This document shows, piece by piece, positions 45,501-53,984 of a stretch of 64,000 nucleotides of DNA (positions within the stretch are counted from its first letter, which is position 1; the number at the start of each line of letters is the position of its first letter). The DNA is taken from contig NZ_CP015839.1 in assembly GCF_001651805.1 (NCBI RefSeq), positions 3,596,001 through 3,660,000 of the forward strand. The letters are read 5' to 3'. Source of the DNA: Marinobacterium aestuarii (GTDB lineage Bacteria > Pseudomonadota > Gammaproteobacteria > Pseudomonadales > Balneatricaceae). The position numbers and the translations under genes were made by a program. The notes beneath the pieces are model-generated. The model was not told where the DNA came from. It was given only the letters and a program-made list of their open reading frames with translations, and did not search any database.

Positions 45501-46541
45501 TCAGCCTGCAAAAGGGCCGCCACAGGAGCGCCTGACAACGAGTTCAGGCTCAAACAGCTGATATTCCGCCGGGTGGTCAGGGTCAGTCAACCGGCGTAAC
45601 AGCATCTCAGCCGCCGCCTGACCTATCGCCGTTTTTTGCACTCGAACGGTCGTCAGTTGAATATAGGAACGGGCCCCTTCTTCAATGTCATCGCAACCGA
45701 CCACGGCAATATCCCGCCCCGGTGTCACACCCGCTTCCAGCAGACCGGACATGGCCCCCAGAGCAACCTGATCGGAATAGCCCACTATAGCGCTAGGTGG
45801 CTGCTCGAGCGCCAGCAGCGACCTGGCCGCATCAGCACCCGCCCCTGGATTGTTGTCACAATCGACAACCAGCTCCGGCGCCACACTGAGCCCGGCATCG
45901 GCCATCGCGGCAAAGAAACCATCCCGACGCTGCTGGGCTGCCAGAGCCAGCTGATTGCCGCCCAGGATTGCGATGCGCCTATGCCCAAGCCCGATGAGAT
46001 GGGCGGTCACGAGCCGCAAGGCAGCCACTTCATTGTTACCCACAAAATCCAGCCCCGAGCCCACAACATTTCGGGTAAAGAGCACCGTCGGCAATTTGCG
46101 CTTTATCAGTGGCTGCAACGATTCAACACTGGTACCCGCTGCCGGACACAGGATCAGGCCATCGGCATTGTGCTCAATCAGTGCACCGACAAACTTGGCC
46201 TGGCGCTCAATGGACTCACCCGTGTTGCACAGAAAGGACATGCGTCCACCGGTGCTCAATACCGACTCAATGGCCGCGCAGATGGCGGTAAAATATGGGT
46301 TGGTAATATCATGCACCGCCAGACCAACGGTTCTGGACTCCCCCGTTGTCAAACTGGCTGCCCGACGATTGTAAACGTATCCCAGCTCTTCAATTTTCTG
46401 CAGCACCCGCTCGCGGGTCTTCGCCGCCACCAGCGGGCTATTGTTGATCGCCAGCGAAACCGTCGCCTTCGACATGCCAAGCTCCGCTGCGATCTCCCGT
46501 AAGGTAAGTTTGGCGTTTTCTGACTTGGTTTTTGACTTCAT
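45501..46541 (-). CDS. LacI-family regulator of the sugar-acid cluster
   Basis: LacI-type repressor of 346 residues. The HTH reads LTLREIAAELGMSKATVSLA, followed by the hinge with GYVYNRRAASLTTGESRTVG and the binding-protein-like domain (VHDITNPYFTAICAAIE, FVGNNEVAALRLVTAHLIGL, VVGCDDIEEGARSYIQLTT). It lies directly upstream of the TRAP operon in the same direction, with two operators in between, and two more operators deeper in the cluster. The start at 46541 is preferred over 46583. Confidence 0.92.
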   Translation of the reverse strand: MKSKTKSENAKLTLREIAAELGMSKATVSLAINNSPLVAAKTRERVLQKIEELGYVYNRRAASLTTGESRTVGLAVHDITNPYFTAICAAIESVLSTGGRMSFLCNTGESIERQAKFVGALIEHNADGLILCPAAGTSVESLQPLIKRKLPTVLFTRNVVGSGLDFVGNNEVAALRLVTAHLIGLGHRRIAILGGNQLALAAQQRRDGFFAAMADAGLSVAPELVVDCDNNPGAGADAARSLLALEQPPSAIVGYSDQVALGAMSGLLEAGVTPGRDIAVVGCDDIEEGARSYIQLTTVRVQKTAIGQAAAEMLLRRLTDPDHPAEYQLFEPELVVRRSCGGPFAG

Positions 46542-46876
46542 TGTACGAGGGCTCCTGCTCCCTGACGTCCCGTTTGAATGCACATTCGCTACGTGCTGCC
46601 GCCCAAAACCGCTTCGAACAGCGGCTTATCCCAATCCCGCGGGTCGATAAACACAGCCCAGAATAATACCCCAAAGCCTCAGCCCGGGTTATAACTGCTG
46701 CCTGTGACAACACCCTCCACAGCTGGGTGTGCCTTCTTGGCATTCTTACACAGTCGCTTGCGCACAAGTGCGAGCGTGCATCCTGCACACTCAACGGACC
46801 TAATACAACGACAAAAGCGTGCACTAAGGCACGCTTTTGGTTTCCAGACGCACATATCAAGCTCTAATTGCGGCTA
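46542..46876. other. Intergenic stretch before the ahpF remnant
   Basis: It contains the promoter side of the LacI gene and a terminator hairpin at 46812. I see no gene or recognisable remnant in the rest. Confidence 0.5.
46812..46839. terminator. Symmetric terminator hairpin
   Basis: CAAAAGCGTGC and GCACGCTTTTG form a perfect 11-bp stem with a 6-base loop and A/T ends on both sides, so it can act in both directions. It follows the ahpF remnant and was probably the terminator of the lost gene. Confidence 0.75.
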
Positions 46877-47200
46877 TCAAGCCGCGGCCTGCTCCTCGCC
46901 AGCGGCTCCACTTTCTGATCCACTTTCTGATCCACTGACTGGCTCGCGTATCAGGTAATCGAAGGCGCCGAGCGCTGCGGTAGCGCCGCTGCCCATGGAA
47001 ATAACGATCTGCTTGAACGGCACAGTAGTGACATCACCGGCGGCAAAGACGCCGCGCACTGAGGTTCACCCCGACTGCCGATTTCGATCTCGCCACTGGG
47101 GCTCAGCGCGATATCGCCCTTGAGCCACTCGGTATTGGGCACCAGTCCAATCTGCACAAAGATGCCCACCAGTACCAGAGAGGTCAACTCATGCCACTCA
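46877..47200 (-). pseudogene. ahpF: Truncated, frameshifted remnant of ahpF (C-terminal part)
   Basis: Two overlapping frames give the C-terminal part of an alkyl hydroperoxide reductase flavoprotein: [20 protein letters not shown] then [11 protein letters not shown] in one frame, and [20 protein letters not shown] followed by [14 protein letters not shown] in another. The frame changes near 47060, so at least one base was lost or gained. The N-terminal four-fifths of AhpF is absent; the sequence runs straight into the end of pspF. A Ser-Glu-Gly repeat tail follows a duplicated 12-bp unit. Non-functional as an enzyme. Confidence 0.85.
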
Positions 47201-48226
47201 GCCACGCCCTGCCAGCAGATCCGGGTATTTGCGCAGGGCCGCCCGCAGCTGATGGTAGCTGAGCCCCAGGGCCTTGGCGGCACCACGCTGGTTGTACTGC
47301 GCCGCCACCAGGGCTTCGCGGATAAGGCGCTGCTCGATCAGCGCCATTCGAGCCCTCAGGCCGATGGCCTCATCGGTGCTCTCTGGCACTGTGCCTGATG
47401 GGGCCTCTGATGGAGTATCTGCCCGGGCCTCTACTGCCACCTGCGGCCGCCAGAGCGTGGTAAAGGGGTCCAGCACTATATGCCGCACCGGCTCAGCCGG
47501 GTTGCCACTGCGATAAATACTGCGCTCCACCACGTTTTTGAGTTCGCGCACGTTGCCCGGCCAGTCGTACTGCAGCAATTGCGCCTGCGCATCCGCATCA
47601 AAGCCCGCGAACCAGTCATACCCCAGCTCGCGGCACATGCGCCTGGCAAAGTGTTCCGCGAGCTCCGCTATATCGTCTTTTCGAAAACGCAGCGGCGGCA
47701 GGTTCACCACATCAAACGCCAGCCGGTCGAGCAGATCGGCACGAAACCGGCCCGCCGCCACCGCCTGTAGCAGGTCTTCATTGGTGGCCGCCACCACCCG
47801 CACATCCACCTGCAAGGGCCTGCTGCCCCCCAGGCGTTCAAAGCGACCGTACTCGATAATGCGCAGCAGTTTCTCCTGCACTCGTACCGAAGCGGTCGAC
47901 AGCTCATCGAGAAACAGGGTGCCCCCTTCCGCCCGCTCGAACAGGCCGGCGCGGGCACGGGTCGCGCCGGTAAAGGCACCGGCCTCGTGGCCAAAGAGCT
48001 CGGATTCCAGCAGTGATTCGCTCATGGCGGCGCAGTTCACCTGCAGGTAGGGCTGCTGCCAGCGCCCGGACAGGTAGTGCAGCCGCGCGGCGATCAGCTC
48101 CTTGCCGGTGCCGCGCTCACCAATCACCAGTACGGGCCTGTTCAGTGGTGCAAGACCGGACACCTGATTCAATACACGATGGAATAACTCGGAACTGCCG
48201 ATTAACGCCGGCACTGACTCAGCCAT
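47198..48226 (-). CDS. pspF: Phage shock protein operon activator PspF
   Basis: Sigma-54 enhancer-binding protein without a receiver domain, 342 residues. Walker A GERGTGKE, the sigma-54 contact loop GAFTGA, Walker [10 protein letters not shown] and the sensor region are present, and the C-terminal Fis-type HTH reads [40 protein letters not shown] matches PspF closely. It is divergent from pspABC, as in enterobacteria. The start at 48226 matches the PspF N-terminus (MAES). The gene's end abuts the ahpF remnant. Confidence 0.93.
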   Translation of the reverse strand: MAESVPALIGSSELFHRVLNQVSGLAPLNRPVLVIGERGTGKELIAARLHYLSGRWQQPYLQVNCAAMSESLLESELFGHEAGAFTGATRARAGLFERAEGGTLFLDELSTASVRVQEKLLRIIEYGRFERLGGSRPLQVDVRVVAATNEDLLQAVAAGRFRADLLDRLAFDVVNLPPLRFRKDDIAELAEHFARRMCRELGYDWFAGFDADAQAQLLQYDWPGNVRELKNVVERSIYRSGNPAEPVRHIVLDPFTTLWRPQVAVEARADTPSEAPSGTVPESTDEAIGLRARMALIEQRLIREALVAAQYNQRGAAKALGLSYHQLRAALRKYPDLLAGRG

Positions 48227-48242
48227 ATACACCAAGACTACT

Positions 48243-48275
48243 GGTTAATTTAGCTATAACTTAGCCAAATTAACC
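48243..48275. promoter_or_regulatory. Candidate PspF upstream activating site
   Basis: GGTTAATTT and AAATTAACC form a perfect 9-bp inverted repeat with a 15-base centre, about 80-110 bases upstream of the sigma-54 promoter and just before pspF. Position and symmetry fit an enhancer that also autorepresses pspF. Confidence 0.6.
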
Positions 48276-48353
48276 AAAATCACAAGCCGTATTTACCCCA
48301 CCCTTGCTACCTTGAGATATAAAAACCTTTATTTTCAGCCGCATAGCCTGTTC

Positions 48354-48369
48354 TGGCACAGCTATCGCA
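48354..48369 (+). promoter_or_regulatory. Sigma-54 promoter of pspA
   Basis: TGGCACAGCTATCGCA has the -24 GG and -12 GC dinucleotides exactly 10 bases apart, matching TGGCAC-N5-TTGCA with one change. The pspA ATG is 39 bases downstream. Confidence 0.8.
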
Positions 48370-48407
48370 GTAACCTGTTCGAAACCAACCATCGGGAGCC
48401 ACAGATC

Positions 48408-49085
48408 ATGGGTATCTTTTCACGCTTTGGTGACATCGTTAACGCCAACATTACCGCCCTGCTCGATCGCGCCGAAGACCCGGCCAAGATGATCCGCATG
48501 ATGATCCAGGAAATGGAAGACACCCTGGTGGAAGTGCGTACCACCTCCGCCCGGGTGATTGCCGATCGAAAATCCCTGCAGCGCCGCCTGGAGCGCCTTG
48601 CAGACGAAGCCACCGAGTGGGAACGCAAGGCCCGCCTGGCCATCAACAAAGGCCGGGAAGATCTGGCCCGGGCCGCACTGGGTGAGCAACAGGCCATTGA
48701 GGAGACCCTGAAGCAGGCACAGCAGGAACTGGCGACAATAGAGGAGCAGCTGACAGTGCTGCACGAGGAAATTGGCCAGCTGCAGCAAAAGCTCGACGAT
48801 GCCAAGGCCAAGCAGAAGTCTCTGCAGGTACGCGAACAAACCAGCCGTTCGCGTCTGGATATGCGCCGTGCCAGCAACCGCGACAAGCTGGAAGATGCCT
48901 TTCGCAAATTCGAGGCCTATGAGAGACGCATGGATAACATGGAAGCCGAAATTGAGTCCCAGGATCTGGGCCGCAACCCCGGCCTTAACGAGCAGTTCGA
49001 GGACCTGGAACGCAATGATCAGGTCGAGGATGCCCTGGCCGCGCTTAAGGCCCGCATGAAATCCACCGAGCGGAGCCATGACTGA
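48408..49085 (+). CDS. pspA: Phage shock protein A
   Basis: Peripheral inner-membrane protein (PspA/IM30 family) that maintains membrane integrity and inhibits PspF in resting cells. It opens with the amphipathic helix MGIFSRFGDIVNANITALLD and DPAKMIRMMIQEMEDTLVEV, then long coiled-coil heptads through residue 180. The 225-residue length is normal. The ATG at 48408 follows GGGAGC; the frame is open further upstream but overlaps the promoter. Its stop overlaps the pspB start by one base. Confidence 0.95.
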   Translation: MGIFSRFGDIVNANITALLDRAEDPAKMIRMMIQEMEDTLVEVRTTSARVIADRKSLQRRLERLADEATEWERKARLAINKGREDLARAALGEQQAIEETLKQAQQELATIEEQLTVLHEEIGQLQQKLDDAKAKQKSLQVREQTSRSRLDMRRASNRDKLEDAFRKFEAYERRMDNMEAEIESQDLGRNPGLNEQFEDLERNDQVEDALAALKARMKSTERSHD

Positions 49086-49342
49086 TGTCCACCATGGTGT
49101 TTTTCTTCGTGCCGACGGTGATTTTCCTCGCCGTCGTGGTGCCGATGTGGCTCATGTTGCATTACTGGACCCGCGCCCGTCTCAACAAGGGCCTGTCGGG
49201 CGATGAGCACCAGCAACTGGAAGAAACCCTCGCCCTGGCCGAACGTCTGGAGCAACGGGTGCAGACGCTGGAAACCATTCTGGACAGCGAACACGCCGGC
49301 TGGCGTACCAGCCGGGACGACGACCGGCCGCGCCCCCATTGA
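49085..49342 (+). CDS. pspB: Phage shock protein B
   Basis: Small inner-membrane regulator that with PspC relieves PspA inhibition of PspF. The 85-residue protein has one N-terminal transmembrane helix (VFFFVPTVIFLAVVVPMWLM), the motif LHYWTRAR after it, and a cytoplasmic coiled coil with LAERLEQRVQTLETIL. It overlaps pspA by one base. Normal family length and context. Confidence 0.93.
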   Translation: MSTMVFFFVPTVIFLAVVVPMWLMLHYWTRARLNKGLSGDEHQQLEETLALAERLEQRVQTLETILDSEHAGWRTSRDDDRPRPH

Positions 49343-49371
49343 GCCAATCTGGAAAGTACAAGGAGCCCCGC

Positions 49372-49761
49372 ATGAATCACCCAAGCAAGCGCAATGGCTA
49401 TAACCGCAACCTCTACCGCAGCGCCGACAAGGGCTGGCTCGGCGGCGTCTGCGCGGGCCTGGCCGAAAGCTATGGTCAGCCCGTCTGGCTGGCGCGCATT
49501 ATTTTCATCACCCTGTTCCTGTTCAGCGGCAGCCTGGCCGTGCTGCTCTATCTGGCGGGTATTTTCCTGCTGGATCGCCGCCAGGGCCCCGCCGTGAAGG
49601 AAAGCGCCCGCAAGCCGGCGTTCGACTACGGCAGACCCATGAGTACACGTCTGCGTCAGCTGAATGAGCGCATGCAGGCGGTAGATCGCAGATTGCAGTC
49701 GATGGAGCGCTACGTCACCTCAAGTCGCTACCGTTTCAACAAGGAATTCAAGGACCTCTAA
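49372..49761 (+). CDS. pspC: Phage shock protein C
   Basis: Inner-membrane PspC, 129 residues, with the family opening RNLYRSADKGWLGGVCAGLA, a central transmembrane segment (about 45-65, IIFITLFLFSGSLAVLLYLA), LLDRRQGP and a C-terminal coiled-coil part. The start at 49372 follows AAGGAG; the open frame runs back to 49339 but lacks a site. Senses envelope stress with PspB. Confidence 0.93.
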   Translation: MNHPSKRNGYNRNLYRSADKGWLGGVCAGLAESYGQPVWLARIIFITLFLFSGSLAVLLYLAGIFLLDRRQGPAVKESARKPAFDYGRPMSTRLRQLNERMQAVDRRLQSMERYVTSSRYRFNKEFKDL

Positions 49762-49816
49762 AGAACAACACCTTCGGGTATCATGGAGCTATTCCCAGCC
49801 CGAAGGAGCCGCCGGC

Positions 49817-50428
49817 ATGGACCAGACACCGCAACCGTCCGACCCAAGCCTCAACACCACCGCCGCCGCCGGCGATGCCGTCACGGTGGTGATCTCAAGA
49901 CGCATCAAGCCCGGCAAGGAAAAAGCGTTCGAACAGCTCAACAGCGCCCTCAGCCGGGAAGCCGTGCACTTTAGCGGTTTTCTGGGATCGACCCTGTTTC
50001 GCCCGGCCAGCAGCGCCGACCCCGAGTACCGTATCGTGTTCAAGTTCAGCAGCCGGGAAGATCTGCAGCGCTGGCAGCACTCGCCGCAGCGTACCCAGCA
50101 CCTGGATGCGATCGAAGACTGCCTCGATGCGCCCGACAGTACCGAGGTACTGTCGGGACTGGTGGCCTGGTTTTCCCTGCCGGGCCAGAACCCGGTCAAA
50201 CCGCCCCCCAAATACAAGATGGCCGTGGTGGCCTGGTTGGCAATATTCCCCCTGATCACCCTGGTCAGCTGGCTGTTCGGCAGCACACTTGGCCATATTC
50301 CGCTGCTGCCGCGCACCCTGCTGATGACCATCCCGATCACTCTGCTGATGACCTACGTACTGATGCCGGCCCTGACCAAACTGCTGGCCTTCTGGCTCTT
50401 CCCCAAACGCGACAGGGATGAACGCTAA
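49817..50428 (+). CDS. ABM-domain membrane protein
   Basis: A 203-residue protein with an N-terminal antibiotic-biosynthesis-monooxygenase-like domain (VVISRRIKPGKEKAFEQLNS, then GFLGSTLFRP and YRIVFKFSSREDLQRWQHS) and two C-terminal membrane helices (MAVVAWLAIFPLITLVSWLF and a later LLPRTLLMTIPITLLMTYVL). Proteins of this build are widespread but mostly uncharacterised. It lies 55 bases after pspC, in the same direction, with GAAGGAG before the ATG, so it may belong to the psp stress operon. Confidence 0.8.
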   Translation: MDQTPQPSDPSLNTTAAAGDAVTVVISRRIKPGKEKAFEQLNSALSREAVHFSGFLGSTLFRPASSADPEYRIVFKFSSREDLQRWQHSPQRTQHLDAIEDCLDAPDSTEVLSGLVAWFSLPGQNPVKPPPKYKMAVVAWLAIFPLITLVSWLFGSTLGHIPLLPRTLLMTIPITLLMTYVLMPALTKLLAFWLFPKRDRDER

Positions 50429-50597
50429 CAGCCTGGTGGGCCTAGCTGGCCCTAGCGAGGGAAAGACCGATTTGAGTTACTTTATCCGCAAGCAAAGAAA
50501 GTAACGCGCCAGCATCCCACCAATATGGCAGAGCGGCTCTTACTTCCCCTTATGAAGCCGGCGAGCACTGAGGTCATTATGCGATCAGGCCTGAAAG

Positions 50598-50620
50598 GTT
50601 GATACAGGGACTGTATCAAC
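50598..50620. repeat. Perfect 10-bp hairpin
   Basis: GTTGATACAG and CTGTATCAAC around a 3-base loop. Part of the structured repeat region before the insertion sequence. Confidence 0.6.
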
Positions 50621-50709
50621 GCCGATTAGCACATGGATGTGCGTTAGCGGCGCCCGCAGAATGGCTTCAGAGCGTAGCGCAAAGGCTTCATCGGGGCGTG
50701 CTTTCTTTG

Positions 50710-50741
50710 CATACTTTCTTTGCACGAGCAAAGAAAGTATG
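50710..50741. repeat. Perfect 14-bp hairpin
   Basis: CATACTTTCTTTGC and GCAAAGAAAGTATG around ACGA. The right arm contains the AGCAAAGAAAGTA unit also found near 50490. Confidence 0.65.
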
Positions 50742-50823
50742 TCGCCCACAGGCGAAATACAGACTGTCAAACACCCTCAAAGTGCCCGCCAGCACTGCAG
50801 ATCCAAGTTCCAAGATATTGATC

Positions 50824-50845
50824 TGGCAACAGTTTTCCGGACACA
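50824..50845 (+). repeat. Left terminal inverted repeat of the IS
   Basis: Starts TGGCAACAGTTTTCCGGACA; pairs with the right end. Confidence 0.8.
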
Positions 50846-50848
50846 TTT

Positions 50849-51306
50849 TCAAGCGGCTGCTCGTAGCGCTGATTCATAGTCCACAGGACTCATGTAATCA
50901 TTGCTGGAGTGCAGTCGCACCCGGTTATAAAACACCTCGATGTACTCGAAGATGGCCTGCTTCGCGTCTTCCCGTGTCTTGAAGTCCTCGTGATAGATCA
51001 GCTCGGTCTTCAGGGTGTGAAAGAAGCTCTCTGCTGGGGCATTATCCCAACAATTTCCCTTGCGACTCATACTGCACCGGAAGTCATGTTTCTTCAGCAA
51101 GCGCTGAAAACTATCAGAGGCATACTGGCTACCTCGGTCACTATGGACCAATAGTTTGGCACTTGGCCGCCGTTTCCAGATCGCCATCTTCAGGGCGTCA
51201 TTCACCAACGATGCCGGCATCCGCTTACCCATCGACCAACCCACAACAGCGCGCGAGCAAAGGTCAATAAAGACGGCCAGATAGAGCCATCCTTCCCGTG
51301 TCGGTA
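50849..51306 (-). CDS. Transposase OrfB, exon 2 (rve/DDE C-terminal part)
   Basis: C-terminal part of the IS3 OrfB integrase-like transposase. After joining to exon 1 the protein reads [18 protein letters not shown] across the junction. It contains the second catalytic Asp (VHSDRGSQY) and the catalytic Glu ([13 protein letters not shown]), and [13 protein letters not shown]-type IS3 C-terminal features as [20 protein letters not shown]. Exons 1 and 2 total 816 bases, giving 271 residues from the ATG at 53937. The frame is intact. Confidence 0.9.
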
Positions 51307-51357
51307 GTAGAGTAAGAGGCAAGGCGTAGTCAAACTATTTCCCTGCCTCTCCTCTCC

Positions 51358-51391
51358 GAACCGGACGTGCACCTTTCAGCGCATCCGGCTC
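51358..51391 (-). ncRNA. Group II intron domain V
   Basis: The 34-nt minus-strand segment begins GAGCCGGATGCGCTGAAAGG and continues GTGCACGTCCGGTTC. It folds with an AGC catalytic triad near its 5' side, a GAAA tetraloop and a closing stem, the strongest diagnostic of a group II intron. Confidence 0.92.
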
Positions 51392-51396
51392 TCCGT

Positions 51397-52905
51397 TCAA
51401 CTGCTGGCGAGCGCCATAGCCACTTCAGTAAAACGCGAGGTATACGTGCTCTTGGGCGCTGTCCTCAGATAGGGGTTACCCTCTGGAAGACGCCACAGGA
51501 ACCGTTTCTTGCCCTGTCCAACAAGTCGGTGCAGGACGGCACCACAGAGGTTGCCATGATTCGTTTTACCGTACAGTACCCAGGTCTTGCTTTGACCGGG
51601 TGCCGGGCGCTTGAACCAGTGGCGCATCAGTGGCTTGATTCGAGAACGGTACTTGCGGCCCAGCCAGTGGGCCAGTTTCCAGAACACGACACCATCAATG
51701 TGACCGAATATTTTGGCCTTAAAATCAACGAACTTATAGAACGTCGACCAGCCTTTCAGTTTACGATTGATAGCTTCAACCATGTCGATTTTACTTTCAC
51801 TATAATTGCCTGACAGCATGGCCGTCAGCGATGCCGCGAAGTTCTTAGCCTTCTCTCGAGGGACCGTCGAGACCACCCGCATATCACCGTAACGGCTGCG
51901 TTTACGGATGATTCGATGTCCCAGAAAGACAAAGCCGTCATTCACATGGGTAATCTTGGTTTTGTCCATGTTCAGTGTCAGCTTCAGCCTCCCTTCGAGC
52001 ACGCTCCGGCACTCCTCCCGGATCGCTTCAGCTTGTGCTTTAGTCCCTTTGACAATGAGTACAAAGTCATCGGCATAACGACAGTAAGCAACAGCGGGTT
52101 TCCAGTGCCAATTCTCCCGGATGGCCGTACTTCGACCGATCTGGATACTGCGGTTCCAGTACAATCGGTCATTGCGGGCTTTCTTGCTCAGGTAGCGTCC
52201 ATGCAGATACTGGTCAAACTCATGTAGCATGATATTCGACAACAGCGGCGATATAACGCCCCCTTGGGGTACCCCTTCGCTGGCAGCCCGAAAGAGTCCG
52301 GCATCAATGTGCCCAGCTTTGATAAAACGCCATAGCAGCACTAAGAACCGATTATCTTTGATTCTGCGCCGTACAGCCTTCATCAGGAGGCGATGATGCA
52401 CGGTATCGAAGTAACTGGACAGGTCACCCTCTATGACCCAGCGCCCCCTTGTCGCGGTACTGTCTGTGAGCTGTAATTTCACAGTACGGATGGCATGGTG
52501 GACACTGCGTTCAGGTCGGAAACCATACGAGAGCGTATGAAAATCACTCTCCCAGATGGGTTCCATCGCCATGAGCATCGCTCGTTGAACGATGCGGTCT
52601 CTGAGGGTTGGGATGCCCAGTGGCCGTTGCGTACCATTGGCCTTGGGAATGTAAACCCGGCGGGCCGGTAGCGGTTGGTAGGCACCCGAGAGGAGCTCCC
52701 CCCGAAGTGTCTCCAGGATTTCTGGCAGCGTGGCAAGTAGCGTCGCTTTGCCCACCCCATCAACGCCAGGCGTATGTGCGCCTTTGGAAGACAGGGTAAT
52801 ACGGGCGGCTTCAGCCAACCAGCCAGGCTGTGCTATCAGGCGCAACAAACGGTCAACTCGTCGAGTGGGGTCCGCTGTCGTCCATGTGGCCAGCTTGCAT
52901 TGCAT
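51397..52905 (-). CDS. ltrA: Group II intron reverse transcriptase/maturase
   Basis: Intron-encoded protein that assists splicing and retrohoming. RT domain features: GKATLLATLPEILETLRG, RRVYIPKANGTQRPLGIPTL, the block SYGFRPERSVHHAI, GDLSSYFDTVHH, GVPQGGVISPLLSN, and the catalytic YADD in YCRYADDFVLI. A maturase X domain follows (INRKLKGWSTFYKFVDFKAK). The C-terminal part ends in WRLPEGNPYLRTAPKSTYTS, and I see no CxxC/HNH endonuclease zinc pattern. The start at 52905 (ATG) is chosen over a TTG at 52920. 502 residues, intact. Confidence 0.92.
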   Translation of the reverse strand: MQCKLATWTTADPTRRVDRLLRLIAQPGWLAEAARITLSSKGAHTPGVDGVGKATLLATLPEILETLRGELLSGAYQPLPARRVYIPKANGTQRPLGIPTLRDRIVQRAMLMAMEPIWESDFHTLSYGFRPERSVHHAIRTVKLQLTDSTATRGRWVIEGDLSSYFDTVHHRLLMKAVRRRIKDNRFLVLLWRFIKAGHIDAGLFRAASEGVPQGGVISPLLSNIMLHEFDQYLHGRYLSKKARNDRLYWNRSIQIGRSTAIRENWHWKPAVAYCRYADDFVLIVKGTKAQAEAIREECRSVLEGRLKLTLNMDKTKITHVNDGFVFLGHRIIRKRSRYGDMRVVSTVPREKAKNFAASLTAMLSGNYSESKIDMVEAINRKLKGWSTFYKFVDFKAKIFGHIDGVVFWKLAHWLGRKYRSRIKPLMRHWFKRPAPGQSKTWVLYGKTNHGNLCGAVLHRLVGQGKKRFLWRLPEGNPYLRTAPKSTYTSRFTEVAMALASS

Positions 52906-53579
52906 TTCGCTGATTATCAAAGGTCTTCACCCTGTTAGGTCAGGTAGTTTGCTTGGCAAACACATTCAAACTGCTCCCCTTCGCCATGTAATGAGCTTTC
53001 CCCATCGCGGACTACTACGGAAGCTCCGTCAGTCAATGCGGCATCGGCGTCATGCCACCTTGGCATCCGACATTGACCTTCCCCGGTTCATCTATCTGGA
53101 CTCAAACATGTTGAGGAGGCTGCCCATCGCACTCTTTATCCTTGCGTGCTGCAAGTTGACAGAAAGCAGCAGTCCCGTCTGTGATGGATTCTGCTGTCCC
53201 GGAACCCGTCATATTTGTACGGTTCCTTCGGTCGGCAGCGCTTACATGTCAAACTGCCTTCCCTTTCTGTACGGCTTATCAGATCACGTAAGCCGTGGTG
53301 ACATTTCAACCCCCAGAGGCGGATGAATGGGTTCATGTTCTTCAGCCTTTCAACATTTAGCCTTGAGGATCATCTTGGCTTAGTGATCTCGCCTCAATCC
53401 CCGTTGTCAGCGGGTTACATCACCCTGCGGGCATACCGCAGGTCACTGCCGCTCAGGCTCACCACCGTCACAGTCGATGGGGTAACGCGAAAATTACTGT
53501 CCTGATATTTCCGCCTAACATTCCAGATAGACTCGTGGTTCGTTTAAGCATCCTTGCTCGCCCCGAACTCCGGGCACAC

Positions 53580-53937
53580 TGTAGGTGATGTCGCCGACAT
53601 AGGCCTGATCCGGCTTCTCAGCTGAGAAGTTGCGATTCAGAAGGTTCGGAGCGATCGGCTTGTCGTGCTTCGAGTTCGTGGTCGCTTTGAATTTTCGCCG
53701 TGTCTTGCACTCAAGGCCTTCTTCTTTCATCAATCGGGCAATCCGGCGACGGCTGACCGTCTCATCCGCTCCAGCCAGAGCCTGCTGGATACGTCGTGTT
53801 CCATAGGTTGCGCGGCTTACGTCGTGCTGTTCACGTATCTTGGCCTTCAACGCCTCGTCCTGCTGATCTCTTTGGCTGGGCGGCCTTGACCGCCACTCGT
53901 AATAGCCACTGCGGGATACCTCAAACACCCGGCACAT
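53580..53937 (-). CDS. Transposase OrfB, exon 1 (N-terminal part)
   Basis: N-terminal part of OrfB: an IS3-type HTH region with FEVSRSGYYEWRSRPPSQRD, YGTRRIQQALAG, VSRRRIARLMKEEGLECKTR and the start of the integrase core, KPDQAYVGDITY, whose Asp is the first catalytic residue. The reading frame continues into the intron as a short tail. The frame is open upstream of the ATG into the overlap with orfA, as expected for production by -1 frameshifting. Confidence 0.9.
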
Positions 53938-53984
53938 CAGGGCAGTGTTGAACGCACCCTGTTGAGCCTCAATGAAGGCGTACC

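Larger units (their letters stand above)
50429..50823. other. Gene-free stretch with structured repeats
   Basis: About 395 bases without a convincing gene. It holds GTTACTTT/AAAGTAAC arms (about 50477-50503), a 10-bp stem (50598) and a 14-bp stem (50710); the unit AGCAAAGAAAGTA occurs twice. This looks like a dispersed repeat of the REP/MITE type, truncated at the right by the insertion sequence. Confidence 0.5.
51307..53579 (-). mobile_element. Group II intron inserted in IS3 orfB
   Basis: On the minus strand the intron begins GTGTGCCC (5' end at 53579, matching GUGYG) and ends ...CTCTAC (3' end at 51307, matching AY). A 34-nt domain V and a domain VI stem precede the 3' end; a candidate branch-point A is at 51313, seven bases from the end. 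Splicing rejoins exon 1 ending TAC-A with exon 2 starting TA-CCG to give the expected ITYIPTREGW. The intron carries its own maturase gene. Length 2273 bp. Splicing itself is inferred. Confidence 0.88.

Noticed and set aside
46951-47286. A 111-codon minus-strand frame as an independent gene
   Set aside because: Its first third is out-of-frame pspF and its middle is an ahpF fragment; it is best explained as part of a pseudogene.
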